Source: Gluconacetobacter aggeris
Lineage (GTDB): Bacteria; Pseudomonadota; Alphaproteobacteria; Acetobacterales; Acetobacteraceae
Length of the DNA: 64,000 nt
NCBI RefSeq assembly: GCF_014174395.1
Contig: NZ_JABEQD010000006.1
Coordinates: 1-64,000, forward strand
Reading direction: 5' to 3'
Numbering within the stretch: position 1 is the first letter of the stretch; every line of letters begins with the position of its first letter. The notes under the pieces are model-generated. The model did not search any database. It saw only the letters and a program-made list of their open reading frames with translations, and was not told the DNA's origin. Both the position numbers and the translations under genes were made by a program. This document shows positions 1 through 8,963 of this stretch, one piece after another.

Positions 1-111
1 AATGCCACCGGCTCCATCGCCAACACCCTGGCCGGCATCGCCATCACCGCCGATGCCGCCACGCCCGACCAGGGAACCTGGCGCTACTCCACCGATGGCG
101 GAAAAAGCTGG
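1..111 (+). repeat. 111-bp exact direct repeat (copy 2 at 1111-1221)
   Basis: Bases 1-111 are identical to 1111-1221, in the same reading frame, 1110 bases (370 codons) apart. A diverged middle copy starts near 547. Identity may extend left of the window edge. After base 111 the copies diverge at once, so this looks like recent gene conversion or duplication inside the repeat protein. Confidence 0.95.
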
Positions 112-2148
112 ACCACCCTGCCGTCCGACCTGTCCCCCACCAACGCCCTGGTGCTGCCGCAGAGCGCCCAGCTCCAGTTCGTCCCGGCCCCCAACTATAA
201 CGGCCAGCCCGGCGGCCTGACCGCCACCCTGATCGACAGTTCAACCGACGTCCCGGTCTACACCGACGCCACCGGCACGCCGGTGACCGGCGCCCAGATC
301 GCCACCGCCACCACCGCCCGGAGCGGCGTCGACGTCTCCCACCCCGGCGGCACCACCGCCCTCAGCGTCAATTCCGTACCGCTGACCACCATCGTCGCAC
401 CCGTCAACGATGCACCGACGATGACCGGCGCGCCGACCATGCCGTCCGAGCCGGAAGATACGACGTCGGCCGCACCGGGCAGCACGGTCGCTTCGCTGCT
501 GGGGCCCGTTTTCGCCGATACGGCCGACCAGCAGAAATCGGCCGGCAACGCCACGGGCTCGACCGCCAATACGCTGGCCGGCATGGCCATCACCGGCGAC
601 GCCGCCGATCCGGCGACCCAGGGCGCCTGGCGCTATTCCACCGACGGCGGCCAGACCTGGACCGCCCTGCCCGCCAACCTCTCCTCCACCAACGCCCTGG
701 TTCTGTCGGGCAACGCACAGCTCGACTTCGTGCCGGTGGCGAACTTCAACGGCCAGCCCGGCGGCCTGACAACCCAGGTCATCGACAGCAGCAATGCGGC
801 ACAGGGCGCGGCACCGCTCTATACCGATCCCACCACCGGCAACCCGGTCTATGGCGCCGACCTCGCCAACGCCACGAACCCGATCGCGCAGACGGGTGTC
901 GATGTCAGCCATGCCGGCGGCACATCCTCCATCAGCGCGACCACCGAGCCCCTGACCATCCAGGTCACCCCGGTCAACGACGCCCCCATCGCGTCCGGCT
1001 CCGCCACCCTGGCCGCCGGCACCGAGGACGCCACCGGCCCGGCGCGCACGGTCGGCAGCCTGTTCGGCGGCAATTTCTCCGACACCGCCGACCAGCAGAA
1101 ATCGGCCGGCAATGCCACCGGCTCCATCGCCAACACCCTGGCCGGCATCGCCATCACCGCCGATGCCGCCACGCCCGACCAGGGAACCTGGCGCTACTCC
1201 ACCGATGGCGGAAAAAGCTGGCAGCCCATTGATCCAGCAACGCTTTCACCGAATTCGGCCATCATATTGCCTGACAACGCCCAACTGAGCTTCCAGCCGG
1301 CGTCCAATTTCAATGGCAGCCCCGGAAAACTGACGGTAGCATTGATCGAAACCGGCTCGACGCTGATCAATGGAACGGACGCTTCGAGGGCAGATGTCAG
1401 CGCCCTGATGAACGATCCCACCAGCGCGGTTTCCAATGGAACCGTCACCTTGGGCACGACGGTCATCAACACCCGACCGCAGGGTTCCTCGAACCTGTCG
1501 AGCGCGACCGGTAGCGATGGGCTGAGCAGCGCGTCGATGGTGGTGTCATCGGTGGACGACGCGTTCAACACCGCCTTCGACCGTGGCATCGCAGCCGCAC
1601 ATCAAACCTGGATACGCGGCTCGGTCACGAATAGCTTCATCACCGTCGACCAGGCATCCAACATACCCGTGCCCATGGGCGCGTTCATGACCGAAAACGG
1701 GACCGAAGCCCAACTCCAGCTCACCGCGTCCCAGGCGGATGGCAGTCCGTTGCCTGACTGGCTGTCCTTCAACGCCCAGAGCCGTCTCTTCAACGGAACG
1801 GCTCCGGACAATGCCTTCGGTTCGCTCGACCTCAAGGTCGTTGGCCGCGATGCCTTCGGACATGAGGCCCAGGTCGATATTCATATCGTCATCGGTCATC
1901 AGCACCAGCTTATGGACATGATCGACCTGCAAGCGACCCCGCGTACCATCCAGCAGGCGTTCGACGTCATCCAGAATGATATCAACAGGCTGTTCCTCGA
2001 TTCGCACATCACCCCCATCGACCGTCAGCCCGCCGGGCATGGAAAACCGTCGCTCCGCAGCCAGTTGCGGCATCTGGGCGCCAAGGCGCACCAGCGTGAT
2101 GCCCGTGCACTGCTCGATAGGCGGGCACTCCACAATGCGGAACCGTGA
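1..2148 (+). CDS. Large cadherin-like/Ig-like repeat protein, 3' part (5' end outside window)
   Basis: The frame is open from the first base, so the gene starts upstream; about 715 C-terminal residues are visible. They consist of roughly 185-residue repeats. Each repeat has a WRYSTDGG-type motif, an asparagine/glycine-rich NFNGQPGGLT motif and a PVNDAP linker, as in large bacterial surface or secreted adhesins with VCBS/cadherin-like modules. Near nt 1660-1900 a different module resembles a putative Ig/dystroglycan-type cadherin domain (LPDWLSFN, FNGTAPDN). The last ~80 residues are basic, non-repetitive and unrecognised. I see no sortase signal and no clear RTX tail. A role in adhesion or biofilm is inferred from the family; the ligand and secretion route cannot be read here. 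A terminator-like hairpin follows the stop codon. Confidence 0.8.
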   Translation, partial: NATGSIANTLAGIAITADAATPDQGTWRYSTDGGKSWTTLPSDLSPTNALVLPQSAQLQFVPAPNYNGQPGGLTATLIDSSTDVPVYTDATGTPVTGAQIATATTARSGVDVSHPGGTTALSVNSVPLTTIVAPVNDAPTMTGAPTMPSEPEDTTSAAPGSTVASLLGPVFADTADQQKSAGNATGSTANTLAGMAITGDAADPATQGAWRYSTDGGQTWTALPANLSSTNALVLSGNAQLDFVPVANFNGQPGGLTTQVIDSSNAAQGAAPLYTDPTTGNPVYGADLANATNPIAQTGVDVSHAGGTSSISATTEPLTIQVTPVNDAPIASGSATLAAGTEDATGPARTVGSLFGGNFSDTADQQKSAGNATGSIANTLAGIAITADAATPDQGTWRYSTDGGKSWQPIDPATLSPNSAIILPDNAQLSFQPASNFNGSPGKLTVALIETGSTLINGTDASRADVSALMNDPTSAVSNGTVTLGTTVINTRPQGSSNLSSATGSDGLSSASMVVSSVDDAFNTAFDRGIAAAHQTWIRGSVTNSFITVDQASNIPVPMGAFMTENGTEAQLQLTASQADGSPLPDWLSFNAQSRLFNGTAPDNAFGSLDLKVVGRDAFGHEAQVDIHIVIGHQHQLMDMIDLQATPRTIQQAFDVIQNDINRLFLDSHITPIDRQPAGHGKPSLRSQLRHLGAKAHQRDARALLDRRALHNAEP

Positions 2149-2170
2149 GACACGAACAGAACATACGCTC

Positions 2171-2192
2171 AGGCGGCCCTTCGGGGCCGCCT
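2171..2192 (+). terminator. Hairpin terminator of the repeat-protein gene
   Basis: A perfect 9-bp stem (AGGCGGCCC / GGGCCGCCT) with a TTCG tetraloop lies 22 bases after the stop codon at 2148. There is no long T-run, as is common in GC-rich genomes. It may also serve the converging minus-strand gene ending at 2251. Confidence 0.75.
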
Positions 2193-2250
2193 TCCAGCCT
2201 ATCCGACGCCGGTCTCGGCACGCCTCGGACCGACGCCTGGGAACAGGTCC

Positions 2251-3219
2251 TCAGCCCAAATGCAGTTTCCGACGCATCGCTTCCGCCACCGCGATCGTGT
2301 CGTCCAGCGGCGTCACCGGCCACGCCTCCATCCGCCCTGCGAAGCGGCGGATGCGCCCGGCAGCAGCCAGTTCGCGCAGGAACAGCCCAATCCGCCGCGA
2401 ACGTCCCGGCAGATCCACCACCATCACAGGCGCCCTGCCCGCCACGGCCTCGGACACCATGGAGACACTGTCCTGCGTCACCACGACGGCGTCGGCACAG
2501 GCCAGCAATCCCAGATAGGGATTGTCACCCTGCATGTCCCACACCCACCCGCCCAGAGGCGATAGCGCCTCACGGACGATCCGGCACACATCGTCCCCCG
2601 TCCGCCGCGACGGCGTCACCGCCACCCCGACCCCATCCGCGCGCATCATGTCCGCCAGTTGCCTCGCCAGACGCGCCGCCACAGCCTCGTCCAGCCGGAA
2701 CCGGCCGTTCGACCCGCCCAGCAGCACGGCCACCAGCGGGCGCGGCAAATGCGCCAGACGCGGCTGCCATTCCGCCCGCGCCGCCGCCAGTCGCTCGGGC
2801 GAGATGCCATGCAGCGCGGTACGCGACAGCAACACATTGGGGCCGCTGATTTCATCATGCCGATTGGCGACTACCAGATCGAAGCGATCCAGCCGCATGC
2901 GCGGATTCTGAATCTGCACCACCCGCCGCGCGCGGTCCCGCAACGCAGCGCCCACCGCTCCTCCGGTTCCACCGACGCTGAAGACCAGCCCCGCCGCCCC
3001 GGCATCGAGCGGCTCAATGGCACGCAACGGCGCCGGCCACCACGCGGCGGGCACCCGGCCCCACAGCCCCCGCGCCCGCACCGGGCAGAAGAACGGGTCC
3101 AGCCCCGCACGTGCCGCCAGCCCGAAAGCCTGCGACCGCATCCCAGCCAGATCTTCCGCTACGACCGCCACCGCGCGATCTCCATGAGGTAGAACAGATG
3201 GGGTATCACGCATGCTCAT
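2251..3219 (-). CDS. Mitochondrial fission ELM1-like family protein
   Basis: This 322-residue protein resembles the ELM1/DUF1022 family of glycosyltransferase-like proteins, first named in plants and widespread in alphaproteobacteria. Visible family features are an N-terminal Rossmann-like stretch, VFSVGGTGGAVG, a central LLGGSNGRF glycine-rich motif, and a C-terminal TQDSVSMVSEA segment recalling the nucleotide-sugar site of GT-B enzymes. The start at 3219 (ATG, then a second in-frame ATG at 3213) was chosen because coding-like sequence begins there; the frame upstream is open but low in family similarity. The bacterial function is unknown. It converges on the repeat-protein gene and is divergent from the helicase starting at 3324. 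Confidence 0.72.
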   Translation of the reverse strand: MSMRDTPSVLPHGDRAVAVVAEDLAGMRSQAFGLAARAGLDPFFCPVRARGLWGRVPAAWWPAPLRAIEPLDAGAAGLVFSVGGTGGAVGAALRDRARRVVQIQNPRMRLDRFDLVVANRHDEISGPNVLLSRTALHGISPERLAAARAEWQPRLAHLPRPLVAVLLGGSNGRFRLDEAVAARLARQLADMMRADGVGVAVTPSRRTGDDVCRIVREALSPLGGWVWDMQGDNPYLGLLACADAVVVTQDSVSMVSEAVAGRAPVMVVDLPGRSRRIGLFLRELAAAGRIRRFAGRMEAWPVTPLDDTIAVAEAMRRKLHLG

Positions 3220-3323
3220 CGCGCCATCTGCCGTCCATCCCCGCCGACCGTCAATGCCACCGCCCGGCTGCCGAACATTCGCTTTCTTCCCCCAGGCCGC
3301 CACACACGGTATCCCTTCATACG

Positions 3324-4520
3324 ATGACCAACGTTGCCCCCCCTGCCGACACGCCCAGTCCTGACGCCCCCTCTTTCGCGCAGTTGGGTCTGCAGCCGCA
3401 TATCCTGGCCAATGTCGCCCGCGCCGGCTACGCCATCCCCTCGCCGATCCAGGTCCTGGCGATCCCGCCGATCCTGGCCGGAAAGGACGTAGAGGCCCTG
3501 TCCCGCACCGGCAGCGGCAAGACCGCCGCCTTCGCCCTGCCGCTGGTCCAGAGGCTGCTCGCTGCCCCCTGCCCCGCGACGGCCGACCAAAAGGCACCGC
3601 AGGAAGGGGTACCGGGCGTGGTGCGAACGCTGATCCTCTCGCCCACGCGCGAACTGGCCAGCCAGACTGCGAATGCCATCCGCATCTGCGCCCATGGCTG
3701 CCAGTTGATGATCGGGCTGGCAATCGGCGGCGTGCCCAAGGACCGTCAGACCCGTGCCCTGCGCGGAGGTGCCGACATTCTGGTCGCCACCCCCGGCCGC
3801 CTGCTGGATCACCTGGCCGACGGCACGATCGCCCTGGACGAAACCACCTGCCTGGTCCTGGACGAGGCGGACAGGATGCTGGAACTGGGCTTCGTCGAGG
3901 ATATCCAGGCCATCGCCGAGCGCCTGCCGATCCGGCACCAGACCCTGCTGTTTTCCGCCACCATGCCGCCCGCCGTCACCACCCTGGCCCGCCGGCTGCT
4001 GCACCGGCCGCTGCACGTCGCCCCGCCGGAGGCCACATCCCCGCCACCCCGCATCCGCCAGCAGGTCGCCTTCGTCGCGGCCGCACGCAAGAACGCCACC
4101 CTGATCGCGCTGCTGAAGCGCGACACGCCGGACAGGGTCATGGTATTCACCCGCACCAGACAGGCCAGCGACAGCGTGGCCCGCGCGCTGGAATCCGCCG
4201 GCCTGTCGGCGGCGGCCCTGCATGGCGACCACAGCCAGGCCCGGCGCGACCGCACGCTCGCCACCTTCCGGCGCGGCACGCTGCGGGTGCTGGTCGCGAC
4301 AGACGTGATGGCGCGCGGCATCGATATCGAAGATGTGACGCTGGTGGTGAATTTCGACATTCCCGAGCAACCCGAGACCTATATCCACCGGATCGGCCGC
4401 ACGGCCCGCGCCGGCCGGCGCGGCACCGCCCTGTCGCTGTGTGCGCCGGAGGAACGGCAGTTGCTGCGCGAAATCGAACGGCAGACCAGCGCCAGGATTA
4501 CGGCTATCGATCCCTCCTGA
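3324..4520 (+). CDS. DEAD-box ATP-dependent RNA helicase (RhlE-like)
   Basis: A 398-residue RNA helicase that unwinds structured RNA, with likely roles in ribosome assembly or RNA decay. All core motifs are visible: Q-motif from F18 to Q43, Walker A SRTGSGKT 60-67, PTREL 107-111, TPGR 156-159, DEAD 180-183, SAT 211-213 and HRIGRTARAG 355-364. There is almost no C-terminal extension after the second RecA domain, unlike the second DEAD-box protein at 52627. The ATG at 3324 gives the normal family length; the frame is open upstream but without family similarity. It is divergent from the ELM1-like gene, so the 104-base gap probably holds both promoters. The exact subfamily (RhlE versus SrmB/DbpA) is uncertain. 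Confidence 0.9.
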   Translation: MTNVAPPADTPSPDAPSFAQLGLQPHILANVARAGYAIPSPIQVLAIPPILAGKDVEALSRTGSGKTAAFALPLVQRLLAAPCPATADQKAPQEGVPGVVRTLILSPTRELASQTANAIRICAHGCQLMIGLAIGGVPKDRQTRALRGGADILVATPGRLLDHLADGTIALDETTCLVLDEADRMLELGFVEDIQAIAERLPIRHQTLLFSATMPPAVTTLARRLLHRPLHVAPPEATSPPPRIRQQVAFVAAARKNATLIALLKRDTPDRVMVFTRTRQASDSVARALESAGLSAAALHGDHSQARRDRTLATFRRGTLRVLVATDVMARGIDIEDVTLVVNFDIPEQPETYIHRIGRTARAGRRGTALSLCAPEERQLLREIERQTSARITAIDPS

Positions 4521-4668
4521 GCGCCCCACGGCATTGCAGGTCCGACGCGACGCTATAAAATCGCTTTCATGACCTGTCCGACCGCTCCCATGGTGCATGA
4601 CGATGGCCCGTCCGGCACTCTTACGCCGGAGGCGCGATGCGTGTCGGCGCCGCGCGGAGGCTGATGGG

Positions 4669-5703
4669 ATGAGCTGCGGCACAGGCTCCCGTCCGGGCTC
4701 TTCGCCCCGCGTGCGCGCGCGCCCGAAATTTCTCGAGACCCTGCCGCCGCCACCCCAGGCCCTGCCCACTTTCGCGCAGGAAATCGCCCCACCCGACCTG
4801 TCGCCATGGCTGACCGATCATTGCGGCATTCCCGGCGTGGTGCATCACGAGGCCACCCGCCCCGGCCCCCATGTCGTGCTGACGGCGCTGGTCCACGGCA
4901 ACGAGTTCGCGGGCGCCATCGTGCTGGACCGGCTGCTGCGCGAGCAGGTCCGGCCGGCATGCGGCCGCCTGTCCCTGGTCTTCGCGAACCTGGAAGCCTT
5001 CGCCCGCTTCACGCCCGACAACCCGGTCGCCTCGCGCTTCGTCGAGGAGGACATGAACCGGGTCTGGAACCGGCAGATCCTCTCCAGCCCGCGCCATTCG
5101 GTGGAACTGGACCGCGCACGCGCGATCCTGCCGGTGATCGAAACCGCCGATATCCTGATGGACCTGCATTCGATGCTCTGGCCCGGCGCACCGCTGATCC
5201 TGGCCGGCGCAACCGAAAGCGGCCGCCGCCTGTCGACAATGATCGGCGACCCGCCCCTGGTGGTCTCGGACCATGGCCACCAGGCCGGCCCGCGCCTGAT
5301 CGACTATGAACGTTTTTCCGACCCCGCCAGCCCGTACGCCGCCTGCCTGCTGGAAGCCGGCGCCCACTGGGCGACCCACACGGTCGAGACGACGGACAGC
5401 GCGGTGCGCGCGCTGCTGCGGCATTGCGGATTGCTGATCGCCGAGGCCGAACCGCCGGCCACCCCCAGCCACCAACTCGTCGTGACCGACATCGTGACGG
5501 CCCAGACACCTTGCTTCCGCTTCGTCAGGCCCTTCCAGGGGGGCGAGGTGATTCGTCGTCGGGGCACCCTGCTGGCCCAGGACGGCCCGGACGAGATCCG
5601 TACTCCCTACCCCGACTGCATGCTGGTCATGCCCAACCTGCGCCCCGGCCGCGGCCAAACCGCCGTCCGGCTGGCCCGCACGCTTCCCTCACGCTCCCCA
5701 TGA
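4669..5703 (+). CDS. Succinylglutamate desuccinylase/aspartoacylase family zinc hydrolase
   Basis: A 344-residue M14-like metallohydrolase of the AstE/AspA family, which cleaves N-acyl amino acids. The zinc site is visible as HGNE (H76, E79) and the later DLHS (H167); the family DMNR motif is at 128-131. The first ~40 residues are basic and proline-rich and not part of the domain. The ATG at 4669 was chosen because a GGAGG ribosome site sits about 8 bases upstream; a more upstream in-frame ATG at 4597 lacks this. The substrate is unknown: no other arginine succinyltransferase pathway genes are nearby, so calling it astE would be unsafe. It lies 148 bases after the helicase and may be transcribed alone. 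Confidence 0.85.
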   Translation: MSCGTGSRPGSSPRVRARPKFLETLPPPPQALPTFAQEIAPPDLSPWLTDHCGIPGVVHHEATRPGPHVVLTALVHGNEFAGAIVLDRLLREQVRPACGRLSLVFANLEAFARFTPDNPVASRFVEEDMNRVWNRQILSSPRHSVELDRARAILPVIETADILMDLHSMLWPGAPLILAGATESGRRLSTMIGDPPLVVSDHGHQAGPRLIDYERFSDPASPYAACLLEAGAHWATHTVETTDSAVRALLRHCGLLIAEAEPPATPSHQLVVTDIVTAQTPCFRFVRPFQGGEVIRRRGTLLAQDGPDEIRTPYPDCMLVMPNLRPGRGQTAVRLARTLPSRSP

Positions 5704-5879
5704 TGGACAGACCGCCACCAATTGTCCCGTCCCTGGCGGTGCGTCTGGGCTGCAGCCACATACCATCACAAGCAAGGGGCCGTGATGTCGGACCGAGGAC
5801 CGGTATTGCAAATGTATCATTTGCCACAAGGACCCGCCGAACCTGTATAGCGGCCGCATGACGCAGGCGACGCAGGACT

Positions 5880-7343
5880 ATGCTTAACGGGATCCCAAGG
5901 CTTTTTTTGCCGGCGGCGGGGGTGGGCACAATTGTCCTCGGCGCTGCCCTGCTGGGAATTTTTTCCCGCCCTTTCCAATCCTTTGCAGAAAGCTGGCCGG
6001 CCAACGCCATTCTTCTCGGGCTTCTGATCGTGTATCCATCCCTGAGCCGCGCCAGCGTCTGGGTGGCAGCATTCACGGCCTTCCTGCTGGCAGGTTATGT
6101 GACGGGCGACGACACGCTGACGAATGTCTGGTTGACTGCCGCCAACATGGCCGGCGTCGGGACGGGATATGTCCTCTACCAATGCGTGGATGCCGAGCAA
6201 CGGCGCATGGACCACCCGCTGGCCATTCTCTATCTGCTGGCGATCTGCGGCGGAGCGGCAATGGCGGCGGCGCTGGTCGGGTCAGGACTGTCGACGCTGT
6301 TTTTTGGCCGGTCGATATGGATCCGTTTCTGGGTCTGGTTCACATCCGAACTCAACCGCTATGTCATCCTCCTGCCGGTCTGCTTCGCCCTGCAGGATTG
6401 GGCGAAGGACCGACGGGCAGCGGCATGGTGGCGCTGGCCGTCGGCGCGGACCTGGCGCAAGCTGCCGCCGCTGGCCAGCCTGGGAGTATCCGTCATCCTG
6501 TCCATCCTGGTCGGGGGACCAGGGGCCATCGCCTTTCCGGTGCCGGCGCTGCTGTGGTGCGCCCTGACCTATTCGATCCTGCCGATGAGCCTGATGATCC
6601 TGTTGCTCAACCAGACGATGATCGGACTCATGATGAGCGGCCTGATCGTCATCCCATCGGCCTATAATTATATAGACAGCACAATGTCCTTCCGCCTGGG
6701 GCTGACGCTGCTGGTCCTGGGCCCGTTGACGGTGACGACGATCATGGCGCGGCAGCGATCCCTGATCGCTCAACTGAATCACGCATTGTCCCGGGACAGC
6801 CTGACCAATACCCTGGCGCGTCGAGCCTATCTGGATCAGACCGAAATCCTGCTACGCCGTTCGATGCCCGGACCGTTCGCCGGTGTTGCCCTCCTGATGC
6901 TTGATCTGGACCGGTTCAAGCAGATCAATGACCGATGCGGTCATTTTGCCGGGGATATGGCGCTGGTCGCGGCGGCGAAAGCCATTACAGGTACGTTGCG
7001 GGAGACGGACCTGATAGGTCGTTTGGGGGGTGAGGAGTTCGCCATAACCCTGTTCGACATCACGCCGCATGAAGCAGGGTTGCTGGCCGAACGCCTGCGG
7101 CTGGCGGTCGAGGAGTCGGAAATTGTCACGGACGAGGGAACCATCCTGCGGGCCACGATCAGCATCGGGCTGGTGCACGGATATGACCTGAAGGGGCAGG
7201 CACTGCGGCGGCTGTTGGCTGCGGCGGATGCCGCTCTATACATGGCGAAAGCCCAAGGCCGTAACCGCGTCGTCCGCTTCGATGCCACCATGGAAGGGGC
7301 CGGAGATGGGGCGGAGGCAACCGCCCGGCCCGGTCGGCTCTGA
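5880..7343 (+). CDS. Membrane-bound diguanylate cyclase (GGDEF) with MASE1-like sensor
   Basis: A 487-residue protein with an N-terminal block of about eight hydrophobic segments (residues ~5-285, MASE1-like integral membrane sensor) and a C-terminal GGDEF domain (~300-475). The active-site motif is GGEEF at about 383-387. The RxxD inhibitory site (RETD) lies five residues before it, so an active, product-inhibited cyclic-di-GMP synthase is expected. No EAL domain is present. The signal sensed is unknown. The gene stands alone, converging on glyA, with 176 bases upstream as promoter space. Cyclic-di-GMP often controls cellulose synthesis and motility in acetic acid bacteria, but nothing here links it to a target. 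Confidence 0.9.
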   Translation: MLNGIPRLFLPAAGVGTIVLGAALLGIFSRPFQSFAESWPANAILLGLLIVYPSLSRASVWVAAFTAFLLAGYVTGDDTLTNVWLTAANMAGVGTGYVLYQCVDAEQRRMDHPLAILYLLAICGGAAMAAALVGSGLSTLFFGRSIWIRFWVWFTSELNRYVILLPVCFALQDWAKDRRAAAWWRWPSARTWRKLPPLASLGVSVILSILVGGPGAIAFPVPALLWCALTYSILPMSLMILLLNQTMIGLMMSGLIVIPSAYNYIDSTMSFRLGLTLLVLGPLTVTTIMARQRSLIAQLNHALSRDSLTNTLARRAYLDQTEILLRRSMPGPFAGVALLMLDLDRFKQINDRCGHFAGDMALVAAAKAITGTLRETDLIGRLGGEEFAITLFDITPHEAGLLAERLRLAVEESEIVTDEGTILRATISIGLVHGYDLKGQALRRLLAAADAALYMAKAQGRNRVVRFDATMEGAGDGAEATARPGRL

Positions 7344-7367
7344 TGGCGCGGAGCACATCGCGCCATC
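7342..7367. terminator. Perfect 9-bp hairpin at the GGDEF gene end
   Basis: GATGGCGCG and CGCGCCATC form a perfect stem around an 8-base loop. It overlaps the last base of the diguanylate cyclase stop codon. There is no T-run. Confidence 0.55.
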
Positions 7368-7396
7368 GGATGCCCGGTCCCGGGTCGCAAGACGGC

Positions 7397-7427
7397 AACG
7401 CGCGCCGGATTGTCACCAGCGCGCGTT
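7397..7427. terminator. Perfect 9-bp hairpin downstream of glyA
   Basis: AACGCGCGC and GCGCGCGTT pair around a 13-base loop, 13 bases beyond the glyA stop codon (minus strand). With the hairpin at 7342 it isolates two converging genes. Confidence 0.55.
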
Positions 7428-7440
7428 TACGGCCACAAGC

Positions 7441-8739
7441 TCAGCGATAGATCGGGAAGCGGGCACAGAGTGCCTTCACCTTCTCATGCACCGCCTGCTC
7501 GGTCGCGGGGCATCCCTCCTCGCCCTTCTCGGCCACGGCGGTCAGAACCTCGTCGATCATCACGCCGATCGCGCGGAACTCCTCGACACCGAATCCGCGT
7601 GCGGTGGCGGCCGGGCTGCCGAGACGAATGCCAGACGTCACCGCCGGCTTCTCCGGGTCGAACGGCACCGCGTTCTTGTTCGCCGTGATCCCGGCGCGCT
7701 CCAGGGCGCGCTCGGCGGCGCGGCCGGTCACCTTCTTGGGACGCAGATCGACCAGCAGCAGATGGCTGTCGGTCCCACCGGTCACGATGTCGAAGCCGCG
7801 CGCCAGCAGCGTCTCGGCCAGCACGTTGGCATTCGCCGCCACCGCTTCCTGATAGGTGCGGAACTCCGGCTGCAGGGCCTCGCCGAACGCCACCGCCTTG
7901 GCCGCGATGACATGCATCAGCGGTCCGCCCTGCAGGCCGGGGAACACCGCCGAATTGATCTTCTTCGCCAGGTCGGCATCGTTGGTCAGGATCAGCCCGC
8001 CGCGCGGACCGCGCAGTGTCTTGTGCGTGGTGCTGGTCACGACATGGGCGTGCGGCACCGGCGACGGATACAGCCCGGCAGCCACCAGCCCCGCGAAATG
8101 GGCCATGTCGACCATCAGGAAGGCGCCGACCTCGTCCGCGATGGCACGGAAGCGCGCGAAATCGATCACACGCGGATAGGCCGACCCCCCCGCCACGATC
8201 AGCTTCGGCCGCTCGGCGCGGGCCAGGCGCTCCATTTCCTCATAATCCAGCAGGCCATCCTCCTGCCGGACGCCGTACTGCACGGCATTGAACCACTTGC
8301 CGGAATAGTTCGGCGCCGCCCCGTGCGTCAGATGGCCACCGGCCGCCAGGCTCATGCCCAGGATGGTGTCGCCGGGGCTGACCAGCGCCATGAAGGCGGC
8401 CTGGTTGGCATTGGCGCCGGAATGCGGCTGCACATTGGCGAATCCGGCCCCGAACAGCGTCTTCACCCGCTCGATCGCCAGGGACTCGACCTTGTCCACC
8501 TCGGCACAGCCGCCATAATAGCGGCGGCCCGGATAACCCTCGGCATATTTGTTGGTCAGGACGCTGCCCTGGGCGTCCAGCACAGCCTGCGAGACCATGT
8601 TCTCGCTGGCGATCAGCTCGATCCCGTCACGCTGCCGCTCCAGCTCACCCGTGATCATTCCGGCCACTGCCGGGTCGCGTTCGGAAAGGGGGGCACGGAA
8701 ATAGGACTGCAACCCGCTCTGGCTCATCTGGTCCGGCAT
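7441..8739 (-). CDS. glyA: Serine hydroxymethyltransferase
   Basis: A 432-residue PLP enzyme that converts serine and tetrahydrofolate to glycine and 5,10-methylene-tetrahydrofolate; it is the main source of one-carbon units. The PLP lysine is K240 in the [11 protein letters not shown] motif. The N-terminal ELIASEN motif (41-47) and [13 protein letters not shown] (65-77) are intact. The ATG at 8739 has GGAGA about 9 bases upstream; longer in-frame starts do not. Length is normal for the family. It is divergent from the permease at 8964. Confidence 0.97.
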   Translation of the reverse strand: MPDQMSQSGLQSYFRAPLSERDPAVAGMITGELERQRDGIELIASENMVSQAVLDAQGSVLTNKYAEGYPGRRYYGGCAEVDKVESLAIERVKTLFGAGFANVQPHSGANANQAAFMALVSPGDTILGMSLAAGGHLTHGAAPNYSGKWFNAVQYGVRQEDGLLDYEEMERLARAERPKLIVAGGSAYPRVIDFARFRAIADEVGAFLMVDMAHFAGLVAAGLYPSPVPHAHVVTSTTHKTLRGPRGGLILTNDADLAKKINSAVFPGLQGGPLMHVIAAKAVAFGEALQPEFRTYQEAVAANANVLAETLLARGFDIVTGGTDSHLLLVDLRPKKVTGRAAERALERAGITANKNAVPFDPEKPAVTSGIRLGSPAATARGFGVEEFRAIGVMIDEVLTAVAEKGEEGCPATEQAVHEKVKALCARFPIYR

Positions 8740-8963
8740 CGTTATAATCTCCAAAACTTTCATGCAACGCGTCAGCCCGTCCCCCAGAAGAGTTCCAGTG
8801 GCCCCTGTCCGCACGTCCTTGATCCGCGCGTCATTGCAATTTTGCGCATTCTAGCGTCTCCACGCCGGAGAGGCCACACGCCGAATAGCCGATATCCGCC
8901 TGCCGGTCGCGCCGCGACCCGGTTTGTTCCCGTCCGACATTCCCTTATCAGGAGACGCCCTGC

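Noticed and set aside
1-1221. CRISPR array suggested by the repeats at the left edge
   Set aside because: The repeats are long, coding, in frame and over 500 bases apart; there are no short repeat-spacer units anywhere in the window.
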